A stretch of DNA of 64,000 bases from Comamonadaceae bacterium (lineage in GTDB: Bacteria > Pseudomonadota > Gammaproteobacteria > Burkholderiales > Burkholderiaceae_C), in assembly GCA_947442105.1 (NCBI GenBank), contig CANEVH010000006.1, positions 27,887 through 91,886 of the forward strand. Reading direction: 5' to 3'. The notes under the pieces were generated by a model. The model was given only the letters and a program-made list of their open reading frames with translations. It was not told the DNA's origin and did no database searches. The position numbers were made by a program, and so were the translations under genes. This document shows, one piece after another, positions 27,226 through 35,006 of this stretch. The stretch's first letter is position 1. Each line of letters begins with the position of its first letter.

Positions 27226-27630
27226 TCACCCCAGTTTTTTCGCGCCAAGCGCCTTCGCCGCCTTGTGGTCAAAGGTCCAAAATGGCAGCGCGCCGCTCTG
27301 CCGCGCAAGGGCCAGATGGAGGTACTCGGCAAAATCGGCGCTCCCCTCCTGGTAGTCCACCAAAGCCTGCTCTAAGGCATACTCGGATTCGAAGCTGAAC
27401 TCCACCATTGTCAGCAGCGCACCCAGGGTCCGAATGAACTCAGCCTTGCCCTGCGTGAGTTTTGAGCGCAGCACCCATTCCAGCTCCAGCACCACCGTAA
27501 CCGGGACAAACAACAGCAAGCCATTGTTGGCGTGCGTGGCCAAAAGCCGGTCTACGGCCTGGGCCTGGGGCAAGTCATCTTGGGTAAGAAGCCGCACCAG
27601 CACATTGGTGTCGACCGCACCAGCCAGCAT
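27226..27630 (-). CDS. vapC: PIN-domain toxin (VapC-like)
   Basis: 134 aa. PIN ribonuclease residues are visible: Asp7 in VDTNVLVRLL, Glu in VVLELEWVL, and the late acidic patch SADFAEYLHL with FWTFDHKAAKALG. VapC toxins cut tRNA or rRNA. The start overlaps the antitoxin stop by one base (TAATG at 27628-27632), so the pair is translationally coupled. Confidence 0.9.
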   Translation of the reverse strand: MLAGAVDTNVLVRLLTQDDLPQAQAVDRLLATHANNGLLLFVPVTVVLELEWVLRSKLTQGKAEFIRTLGALLTMVEFSFESEYALEQALVDYQEGSADFAEYLHLALARQSGALPFWTFDHKAAKALGAKKLG

Positions 27631-27845
27631 TAAGGCCTCATTTCTTCAAGGGACAGCCGCTTGCCTTGGGGCACTTTGACGCTACCTTTGACGTCCGCTG
27701 CCGTCTTGTTTTTGACCCGCACAAAAAGCCGCCCATCGGCCAAAACATGCCACACCAAGCGCGTGCCTGGCACGCCGCCAATGGTTTGCCGAATGTCAGC
27801 GGGGACCGTAGTCTGGCCCTTCGCCGTGATCGTGGATTCCGTCAT
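27630..27845 (-). CDS. vapB: AbrB-type antitoxin (VapB-like)
   Basis: 71 aa from ATG 27845, preceded by a strong AAGGAGAT site. The swapped-hairpin AbrB/SpoVT DNA-binding domain begins STITAKGQTTVPADIRQ, and the C-terminal tail (GKRLSLEEMRP) would bind VapC. It probably autoregulates its own promoter in the AT-rich stretch just upstream (27846-27890). Confidence 0.9.
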   Translation of the reverse strand: MTESTITAKGQTTVPADIRQTIGGVPGTRLVWHVLADGRLFVRVKNKTAADVKGSVKVPQGKRLSLEEMRP

Positions 27846-27931
27846 TTTTATCTCCTTACTTTCGGGGAATTGTAAGGCTACCACGAATTTCTGTAGCGCA
27901 CCCAGTCAGAGGCTTTCACGCGCCGCGCCGT

Positions 27932-28045
27932 TCATGCCGAAAACAGACTGGGTTCGGCGGTGACCACAATTTTTGCAATGCCCATGGCCACGCCCGAGCC
28001 GCCGCACTGCCTTGCATAGTGGATGCCATAGTCATCGGCAGACTT
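27932..28045 (-). pseudogene. Fragment of a second ABC substrate-binding protein gene
   Basis: Translated on the minus strand it reads KSADDYGIHYARQCGGSGVA, then MGIAK. This aligns with KSAVDQGIHYITQGGGSGVA of the intact binding protein at 25791-27044, and then runs into a stop at 27932. No other part of the gene is visible, and there is no start codon. It looks like a decayed paralogue fragment left at the edge of the defence operon. Confidence 0.5.
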
Positions 28046-28084
28046 GCGCGTTGACGAGCTTTGGCGCTGGCATCTGCGGGTTGT

Positions 28085-30478
28085 TCAAACATAAAGATCC
28101 GCCGTTACACCCTCACTGCCCATCCGATACCCCATTGCACGATAACCACGCTGCCGCTTGCCCCACATCCGAAGCAGCGCTGGGTGGCCGGTATCGACAA
28201 AGTCGATGATGCGCACATCGGTCTTGGTCGCGTGCTCGCGGTGCAGTCGGCCCGCGTATTGCTGCAAGGTCCCCGTCCACGACACCGGCATTGCCAGCAC
28301 CAAGGTATCCAGCGGAGGATGGTCGAAGCCTTCACCGACCAGTTTGCCAGTCGCCAGCAGCACACGCGGCGCACCCGGTGGCAACGCGCCCAGTTCCGCG
28401 ATGCGTGCGGTGCGCTGCTTCTTGGCTATCCGCCCGTGCAATACAAATAAGGACGGCACCTTGTCGCCCAAGGCATTTTCTATGGCATCGAGATGTTCGG
28501 TGCGCTCGGTGAGTACCAGCACCTTGCGGCCCTGGCCGTAAGCGTTGATGACCTCGGCAGCAATCGCGTCCGTTCTGGCTTGATCAATGGCAAGGTGCCG
28601 GAATACATCCTGAATCCCCGCCTCCTTCGGCAAATCGATCCGCGAATGCAACATGCACGGTGTGACCGCCAGATCGTGTGGCGCACCTGTGGGCTTGGCT
28701 GCGGTGTGCCGAGTTGGCCCGCATTGCATAAAAATAATCGGCTGCTGACCGTCGCGGCGGATCGGTGTGGCCGTGAGCCCAAGCACATATTTGGCTTTGG
28801 CCTGCCTCAAAATCGCGTCGAACGATGCCGCGCCGACGTGATGGCATTCGTCCACGATCACGTGGCCGTAGTTTTCGACCAGCGGATTGACTTGGCCTTG
28901 CCGCGACAGCGATTGCATCACCGCAATGTCGATTTTTCCGCTTGGCTTCGCCTTGCCGCCGCCCATGGTGCCGACCACGCCCTTACCAACACCCAGGAAT
29001 GATTGCAGGCGCTCTTGCCACTGCTTGAGCAGTTCGGTTCGATGCACCAGCACCAGCGTGTTGACGCCACGGCGCGCAATCATCGCAGCGGCAGTCACGG
29101 TTTTTCCAAAGGCAGTTGGAGCGCACAAGACGCCTGCATCGTGATGCAGCATGGCAGCCACAGCGAGCTCTTGATCGAGCCGCAAACTACCTGCAAACGC
29201 AACATCCAGTGGCAACCCAGCGTATCGCTCGTCGATCAGTTCGAAGCCAATTGAATTGTCACGAAGTAGCGCCAGCGCGGCATCCAGGCAACCGCGTGGT
29301 AACGCAATATGGTTGGGGTGGTTTTCAGCGCAGCCAATCACACGGGGTTCATTCCACACCGAAAAGCGCATCGCCTGCTTTTTGTAAAACTCAGGGTTCT
29401 GGAAGGCTGCCAAACGAATCAGCCGGTTAGCCAGTGACTGCGGGAGCTGTGCCTTTTCGAAATAGATCAGCTTGGACAGCGTCACCGTGAGCGACTTCGG
29501 CATCGGCCCGACCAAATTCTTGCTGACGGATGTGGATTTTTTCCACGGCTCTTTTTGGTCTTCCTCGTCAACAAAGGTCACATCGAGTGGGTGAGCGTTT
29601 CCCGTCGCGCGCAGGATGGTGGGCTCTATGTCATGCGTAGGCATTGGCAAGATGGATGCTAGGAATCCCCACTGATCTTGGTAAGGCCGGAGGTCAGCAT
29701 CCACAAACACACTGCATCCGTTTTCACGCGGATGCTTCTGCAGTGGCAGCGCAATCAGGTTGCCAAAACCGCCTTTGGGCATGGCATCCTGATTGGGAAA
29801 CAGCCGGTCGTAGGATTCGAGCTTGAGTTGACGTGTGCGGGCACATGTGTGGCTGATGATGGCCGTACCTAGCCGTCGTGCGTCCTGCGCCGACACGCTG
29901 CCGTTGAAGAATACCCAGGCATGCGCACCGCTGCCAGAGCGTGAAATTTCAAGAGCGACTGGCACCCCCAGTTCCTTACAGGACTGGCAAAACGCTTTGG
30001 CATCCTCGCGCCATTGCGCCTCATCGAAATCAGCAGCAAGAAAATGGCAGGTATCGTCGGCCAGCAGCGGATAGACGCCCACGGTGTATTTGCCGGCAAG
30101 GTGGTCGTAGATCACCGCATCCGTCAGCGGGATTAGCAGACGGTTGTTGCAATCCCCGCACTTGATACGCGGCTTTTCGCAAACACCGGCCAGCCACTCG
30201 TTGCCGCAGGCAGGTGCATAGCCAGACTTGCCGGTGGTTTTGCTTTCCCAGCGGACCGGGTAGACGTCGGTGCGGCCACGAAACAGACGCCGAAACAGCG
30301 CCACTTTTTCGGCAGTGGAAAGGCGCAACGGCGCTGGTTCTGGCTCCGGGACAGACAGCGCAAATTCAGGTGGGGCTGCTTGATGCGGCAATCGCCATTC
30401 GATTCCGTGACCGTCCAGCAGCGCAATTAGGCGGGCGTTCTCGCTTTGCAGAGAGGCCGACTGATCGCGATCAATCAT
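28085..30478 (-). CDS. TOTE-type conflict-system protein: AEP primase fused to SF2 helicase
   Basis: 797 aa from ATG 30478. After a short coiled N-terminus comes a Cys cluster (Cys91, 100, 107, 110), then an archaeo-eukaryotic primase-polymerase domain with the DxD motif in HFLAADFDEAQW (Asp150, Asp152) and the SGSGAHAWVFF motif (Ser181-His186). The C-terminal half is a superfamily 2 helicase: Walker A CAPTAFGKTVTAAAMI, DEAD-box variant VIVDECHH, GLTATPIRRD, and motif VI QYAGRLHRE. This primase-helicase layout is described for TOTE conflict systems linked to DNA defence. The nuclease component often expected in such systems is not fused here. It is the last gene of the defence operon, overlapping the DUF6155 gene by 8 bp. 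Confidence 0.88.
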   Translation of the reverse strand: MIDRDQSASLQSENARLIALLDGHGIEWRLPHQAAPPEFALSVPEPEPAPLRLSTAEKVALFRRLFRGRTDVYPVRWESKTTGKSGYAPACGNEWLAGVCEKPRIKCGDCNNRLLIPLTDAVIYDHLAGKYTVGVYPLLADDTCHFLAADFDEAQWREDAKAFCQSCKELGVPVALEISRSGSGAHAWVFFNGSVSAQDARRLGTAIISHTCARTRQLKLESYDRLFPNQDAMPKGGFGNLIALPLQKHPRENGCSVFVDADLRPYQDQWGFLASILPMPTHDIEPTILRATGNAHPLDVTFVDEEDQKEPWKKSTSVSKNLVGPMPKSLTVTLSKLIYFEKAQLPQSLANRLIRLAAFQNPEFYKKQAMRFSVWNEPRVIGCAENHPNHIALPRGCLDAALALLRDNSIGFELIDERYAGLPLDVAFAGSLRLDQELAVAAMLHHDAGVLCAPTAFGKTVTAAAMIARRGVNTLVLVHRTELLKQWQERLQSFLGVGKGVVGTMGGGKAKPSGKIDIAVMQSLSRQGQVNPLVENYGHVIVDECHHVGAASFDAILRQAKAKYVLGLTATPIRRDGQQPIIFMQCGPTRHTAAKPTGAPHDLAVTPCMLHSRIDLPKEAGIQDVFRHLAIDQARTDAIAAEVINAYGQGRKVLVLTERTEHLDAIENALGDKVPSLFVLHGRIAKKQRTARIAELGALPPGAPRVLLATGKLVGEGFDHPPLDTLVLAMPVSWTGTLQQYAGRLHREHATKTDVRIIDFVDTGHPALLRMWGKRQRGYRAMGYRMGSEGVTADLYV

Positions 30479-31016
30479 CGGCCCCATACTCGGCAAGCAA
30501 GTCGTCCATATCCTCACCGACGCCATAGCCAAAGTTGTGGCAGGTGCTGCGCACGGTATCCAGCCTGTCCCATAAGGGCAGGCGTTGCGCGTCGGCCAAA
30601 CTGGCGATGGTTTTTAAAGCCTGCTCGAACATCCGCACCAGCGCGTCGAAGTAAGCTTCATCCTGTAGCCCGACATCGTTGCTGAATCCCGCTGCCCGCT
30701 CGCAATAAAACACCATCAGTTCGGCCAGGCCTTCCGATTGGCCGATGGCTTTCTTGTAATCAGCGATGGGTTTTTTGGCTTTGGCGACCGAGGTGTCCTG
30801 ATTCTTGAACACGTCTGGCCACAGCCAGCGGTCGATGGTGACCTTGTACGGTTTGAGCACGTCGTCGCCCAGACTGAGGCGGGCATGCAAAAAGGCTTGG
30901 TTATCCTTGTTGGCCGCGTGCAAGTCTTGCAGCAGCCCGAGCAAGCCAGCACGATCGAAGTCCACGAGCTTGGTCTTAACGTCGCTCCAACTGGGCGTGT
31001 TCTTCTTCGTGGCCAT
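30471..31016 (-). CDS. DUF6155-like helical protein
   Basis: 181 aa, mainly alpha-helical and acidic at the C-terminus (GEDMDDLLAEYGADD). The N-terminus WSDVKTKLVDFDRAGLLGLL followed by HAANKDNQAFLHARLSLGDD resembles DUF6155, a family without a known activity. It stands between rhuM (5-bp gap) and the primase-helicase (8-bp overlap). An accessory role in the primase-helicase module is inferred from that coupling only. Confidence 0.65.
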   Translation of the reverse strand: MATKKNTPSWSDVKTKLVDFDRAGLLGLLQDLHAANKDNQAFLHARLSLGDDVLKPYKVTIDRWLWPDVFKNQDTSVAKAKKPIADYKKAIGQSEGLAELMVFYCERAAGFSNDVGLQDEAYFDALVRMFEQALKTIASLADAQRLPLWDRLDTVRSTCHNFGYGVGEDMDDLLAEYGADD

Positions 31017-31021
31017 CGCCG

Positions 31022-32092
31022 CTATTCCTCGGCAATGTCCGGTTGGCTGCCCGATTCCATCTGTCTGATCACCCGATCAAAGTCACTCTCAAACAAGCGG
31101 TCTTGCACGATGCGGTATTTCTCAAATTCGCTTTCGGCGTGGGCTTTGGCGATTTCTGCCGTCACCTTGCCAGCGTCTTGCAGCACGTCCCGGTCGGTCG
31201 CCTCAATGAAGCGATTCAGGCGGGTTTCCCAGTCCTGCATGGTCATGGGAATTTTGCGCAGCGCCATGCTCTCGGCCACGTCCAAATACGCCGACACCAG
31301 CCGTTCCAGCTGCGCTATCTCGCTTGCGGTCAGGTAGTTCTTGGCGACGGTGACATCGAATTTTTGGATTTTCCCGTGTGGACCGTCCTTCCAGGTCCTA
31401 AGCCCCATGTGGTCCACGCTGGCATCAGCGCGGTGGTAGATGATTTGCGCCGCCGTCTGGCCATGGATAGCCCAATGCAGCTTGTTTTGTACGGTGGCAA
31501 AAAAACGCTGGGTGGCCTGCGCGCTTAGGTCGTAATCGATTGACGTGGCGTAGATGTCGGTGATTTTTTGGTAGAACTTGCGCTCGGAGAGGCGGACCTC
31601 GCGAATGCGCTGCAACTGTTCCTCAAAATAGTGGTCGCTGAGAATGGAGCCGCCGCTTTTCAGGCGCTCGTCGTCCATCGTGTAGCCCTTGATGGTGAAC
31701 TCTTCGATGATGGCAGTTGCCCACTTACGAAACTGCACCGCCCGCTCTGAATGGACCTTGTAGCCAACGGCGATGATCGCGGAGAGTTTGTAGTGCTTGG
31801 TGTCGTAGCTTTTTCCGTCGGCGGCAGTTATTCGAAAATTTCGAATAACTGAGCCCTCGTCCAGTTCGCTGTCGGCAAACACTTTTTTCAGGTGGTAGTT
31901 GATGGTGTGGGTTTCAACGTCATACAGCAGTGCCATCATCTTTTGGGTGACCCAGACGTTTTCATCGGCGTACACCGCTTCGACGCCACTGTGCCCACTG
32001 GCCGCGACAAAGGTCAGGTATTCAGCCGCTGAAGAACGGACGATGGAGACTTCGCTTTTCTTGGGAATTTGTGGTGGCTTATTCTTGCTCAT
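31022..32092 (-). CDS. rhuM: RhuM family protein
   Basis: 356 aa. The N-terminal half has the RhuM signature: VWVTQKMMALLYDVETHTIN, SVIRNFRITAADGKSYDTKH and KLSAIIAVGYKVHSERAVQF followed by RKWAT, a Bro-N/KilA-N-like fold. The C-terminal half carries YLTASEIAQLERLVSAYLD. RhuM was first noted on a Salmonella pathogenicity island, and homologues often sit in type I restriction operons, but the function is unknown. The start overlaps the stop of the HNH gene (ATGA at 32089-32092). A decayed paralogue fragment lies at 42452-42604, at the other end of the operon. Confidence 0.88.
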   Translation of the reverse strand: MSKNKPPQIPKKSEVSIVRSSAAEYLTFVAASGHSGVEAVYADENVWVTQKMMALLYDVETHTINYHLKKVFADSELDEGSVIRNFRITAADGKSYDTKHYKLSAIIAVGYKVHSERAVQFRKWATAIIEEFTIKGYTMDDERLKSGGSILSDHYFEEQLQRIREVRLSERKFYQKITDIYATSIDYDLSAQATQRFFATVQNKLHWAIHGQTAAQIIYHRADASVDHMGLRTWKDGPHGKIQKFDVTVAKNYLTASEIAQLERLVSAYLDVAESMALRKIPMTMQDWETRLNRFIEATDRDVLQDAGKVTAEIAKAHAESEFEKYRIVQDRLFESDFDRVIRQMESGSQPDIAEE

Positions 32093-33213
32093 TGCACGGC
32101 ATCTCCTCTTGCGATTGGATCGAACAGTCCCGCCGTCTTGCAGCCACGAAGGAAGCTGTTCTTCAGAAAGTTGGCATTGGCAAAGGGCGATTTCTGGTTA
32201 TGGCGGCTCACATCTCGCAAATACTCATCAGGGGTCTTGCCCTCCGCGCCTGTCGTTTCGTCATTCCAACGCCACTCATCAAGCACTTCAACCAACCATG
32301 CTTTGCCATCGCCACCGAGCAGCTTTCCTCGATACCGTTCCTCGATGCCGTACACGTCCTTCCAAGTATCAATTTGCTCACCGACATTTGCCGGGCCAAA
32401 CGTCAAATGAATATCCGCTGGGGTCAAATTTTCAATGTCAGCGTGCTGCAGAGTGACCTGTAGATCAATGGCGTGAGGTGCTGTTGAAAAGGGATAAAAA
32501 ACCTTGCGACGAACAGCCTCACCGGCAGAGTCTTTGGGCTTGCGTGCCGGGTCTTTGCTGGTTTTGTAGCTGCTGTTGCAATGGTGGCAGGCAGGCACTA
32601 GATTGTGAAAATTGATCGAGTTGAACGGGTACAGCACCTTGGGCAAGTAGTGGTCGTAGGCTTCGCGGGGAGTGTGGTTTGGCCCGAGCAAATCGCTCAT
32701 CCCACAAAACGGGCACTTCCCAGCCATATTGGTTTGCACAAAGGTCGTGTAATGATCGTCGATGTCACCGATCTTGGCTCGCAGAGCAGCAAGGTCTAAC
32801 AGCGATTGCGAATACAGCCCCTTGAAAAATGCAGCCAGTTGCTCACCGATGGCTTTGTGAGTGACGGCGATGTCGGCGTAGCGGGCGAGGTGTACCGCCG
32901 GATCGTTGGCGCACACTTTTTCCAGATCATTATTTCCGCTGTACCACTTCTGAAACTGGTTGATTTGCGCGATGGTTAATTCGGCGAACAGGCCGTAAAT
33001 ACGCTCTACATGGCCATAAAAGAAATCAGCACCGGCGGCATCGGAGTAAAGGAACGCCTCCATCACTTCGCGCAACTCTGCATTGGCGTCGAACAGGTTC
33101 AGGCCGAACGGGCCGCCCGTCGGTGCCTTGCACCACACCTCGTGAAAAATATAGTCGATGAACGTCTGCATTTTGTCCATCTGGTGCGGCACGTAGGTAT
33201 ACGGAAACAACAT
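32089..33213 (-). CDS. HNH endonuclease partner of the upstream AAA ATPase
   Basis: 374 aa. The HNH zinc-finger nuclease core is central: CPFC (Cys167, Cys170), the DH pair at 187-188 in YDHYLP, His203-Asn204 and CHHC (Cys209-Cys212). The long helical N-terminal part (1-160) and the C-terminal 150 residues have no family I can name. It overlaps the ATPase gene by one base. ATPase plus HNH is the composition of Septu (PtuA/PtuB) and of RloC-like defence modules, so a DNA- or tRNA-cutting effector controlled by the ATPase is plausible. Confidence 0.85.
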   Translation of the reverse strand: MLFPYTYVPHQMDKMQTFIDYIFHEVWCKAPTGGPFGLNLFDANAELREVMEAFLYSDAAGADFFYGHVERIYGLFAELTIAQINQFQKWYSGNNDLEKVCANDPAVHLARYADIAVTHKAIGEQLAAFFKGLYSQSLLDLAALRAKIGDIDDHYTTFVQTNMAGKCPFCGMSDLLGPNHTPREAYDHYLPKVLYPFNSINFHNLVPACHHCNSSYKTSKDPARKPKDSAGEAVRRKVFYPFSTAPHAIDLQVTLQHADIENLTPADIHLTFGPANVGEQIDTWKDVYGIEERYRGKLLGGDGKAWLVEVLDEWRWNDETTGAEGKTPDEYLRDVSRHNQKSPFANANFLKNSFLRGCKTAGLFDPIARGDAVQ

Positions 33214-35006
33214 CAGCCCTGCGCCTCTCCATTGCCTTGCTTATTGCTGTCGAGGATGGCTTTGATCAGCAGTACTTTCTCTACCGAGTCGCCGAGTTGC
33301 TGGTGAATCTCTGTGATCAACGCTTCTTTGTCTTCGGCACCCTGTTCAAAGCGTGCCCGCAACGCCGCCAACAGAGCCTGCGCATGGCCGCCGATGGTTT
33401 CACGCTTACCAAAGGTGTTCATGGTGATTTTGTTGATCGAGGCGCCCAGCGTGTTGTAGTCCGGGTGGCTGATGCTGACCGCACCGCTGGCTTTGTCCTT
33501 TGCGAACACCAGCACCTTGTCCGGCTTGCTGTCGGAGATCAGAAAGGGCGTGTGCGTGGTGACCAGCATCTCGTGCGTGTCAGCAGTGCCGCTAAAACAC
33601 TGGCGCAAGCGCGTGACAAAGTTTGATCGCCAGTCGGGGTTTAAGTGAGTTTCCGGCTCGTCAAGCAAGAACAGGCTGTTGGTGTTGCGAAACAGCAAGC
33701 ACAGGCCGAGGCTGTGCAGCAACTGGTGCTCGCCGTCGGACAGCTCTTTCAACATCATCGGCTGCGCCACGCCCTGCTTGGAAAAGCGCACGAACTTGAA
33801 ACGCATGATGCGCTGGTCAGACGCCAGCGTCGGCACCGTTTCGCTCGCGTAGTGGCTGGTGGAACGGTACAGGTCGGTCTTCAGCGCGTCGCTTACGGAA
33901 TACAGATTGAGTGTCAGCAACACCTGAAAAGCCTGGAACAACATCAGCGGGTCATATTCAAAATTGGCCCGGAATGCCTTTTTTGTTTCTTCGTTAACCC
34001 AAAAATCATGAATCAGCGTGTCGGTCGCATCGTCCACATAACTTAGGGTGGCGCAGCGCTTCAGGCGGGTGACCAGGGGATCGAAATTTTTGGCGGAGTT
34101 TGGGCTCGCTTCCAGCAACTGCATCAGGTTGACGGTGTACCGACCGGACTCACTGTCCTTTTTTAGCGCTGGATTTAAGGCAGCGTAGTCGTCCTGAACA
34201 TACCCTTTTTCGACATAGTCTCCTGGCATAAAACCTTCGGCAATGTCGGCGGAAACCTCAATACTGCGTTTGATGATGATGCGGAATTCCCGCAGCGCCT
34301 CGATGCCGACATCCTCGCGGAAGGGCTGAAGGGTAGTTTCGTCGTGAAACAGCAGGTTGCACAGCAGAATGGCTTGGCTGAAGCCGTTGTCGAGGTAGGC
34401 CAGCCGCGTTTCCGGGTGGCCGGGGTAGCTCAATTGCCGGGTAAGGGCATTCCAGTATTCGTCGAATTGCACGAAGCGCAGCTTGAAAAACGGCAGGCTG
34501 AGAATTTCATTTTCGCCAGACGAATAGGCCAGCACATACTGGGGCAGCAGTATGTCGGCGTTGCCGCCCTTGAAAGCCTCATTCACATCGGTGTTGAAAT
34601 CGCTTTGGTTCTCCCATTGAAAGCACACGGATTGGCCGGAGTTTTTCCACACGCTCACCCTGGCCCACACCGGGCCATCGGCGCGGATGTATTCCGGTGG
34701 TACCCGGATCAGGTAATCCAGCTCAAACGCCACAGGCGAAAAATCTTGATCGGTTTTCTGTAACACCTCGGGAAGAAAACTGCGGCGCACGCGCAAGATT
34801 TCCAGCTGGAAGAAGATCGCGGCCAGTGCTTCAAGCAGGTTGGATTTTCCGCTGCCATTGGGCCCGGCACATACAAAGGGCGCAAAGCCATCGGGCCGGG
34901 CCAGCTCCTCCTGCAAGCGCCATTCGCTGCGGAAGTGGTGCTCAAAACCAGAGGGCAGACTGCGAAAGCCCTCCGGGTCCGTGATCTTGAGGCGCAGCAG
35001 TTTCAT
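33213..35006 (-). CDS. AAA/SMC-like ATPase associated with the restriction operon
   Basis: 597 aa. Walker A GPNGSGKSNLLEALAAIF (residues 48-55 for the P-loop), ABC/SMC-type signature LKELSDGEHQLLHSL, Walker B SLFLLDEPETHLNP, and a switch histidine in LVTTHTPFLISD. The order is that of OLD/RecF/PtuA-type ATPases. The middle insert of about 250 residues is unassigned. The start overlaps the hsdS stop (ATGA at 35003-35006) and the stop overlaps the HNH start, so the pair is locked into the type I restriction operon. The likely role is to sense DNA and license the HNH nuclease. Confidence 0.9.
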   Translation of the reverse strand: MKLLRLKITDPEGFRSLPSGFEHHFRSEWRLQEELARPDGFAPFVCAGPNGSGKSNLLEALAAIFFQLEILRVRRSFLPEVLQKTDQDFSPVAFELDYLIRVPPEYIRADGPVWARVSVWKNSGQSVCFQWENQSDFNTDVNEAFKGGNADILLPQYVLAYSSGENEILSLPFFKLRFVQFDEYWNALTRQLSYPGHPETRLAYLDNGFSQAILLCNLLFHDETTLQPFREDVGIEALREFRIIIKRSIEVSADIAEGFMPGDYVEKGYVQDDYAALNPALKKDSESGRYTVNLMQLLEASPNSAKNFDPLVTRLKRCATLSYVDDATDTLIHDFWVNEETKKAFRANFEYDPLMLFQAFQVLLTLNLYSVSDALKTDLYRSTSHYASETVPTLASDQRIMRFKFVRFSKQGVAQPMMLKELSDGEHQLLHSLGLCLLFRNTNSLFLLDEPETHLNPDWRSNFVTRLRQCFSGTADTHEMLVTTHTPFLISDSKPDKVLVFAKDKASGAVSISHPDYNTLGASINKITMNTFGKRETIGGHAQALLAALRARFEQGAEDKEALITEIHQQLGDSVEKVLLIKAILDSNKQGNGEAQG

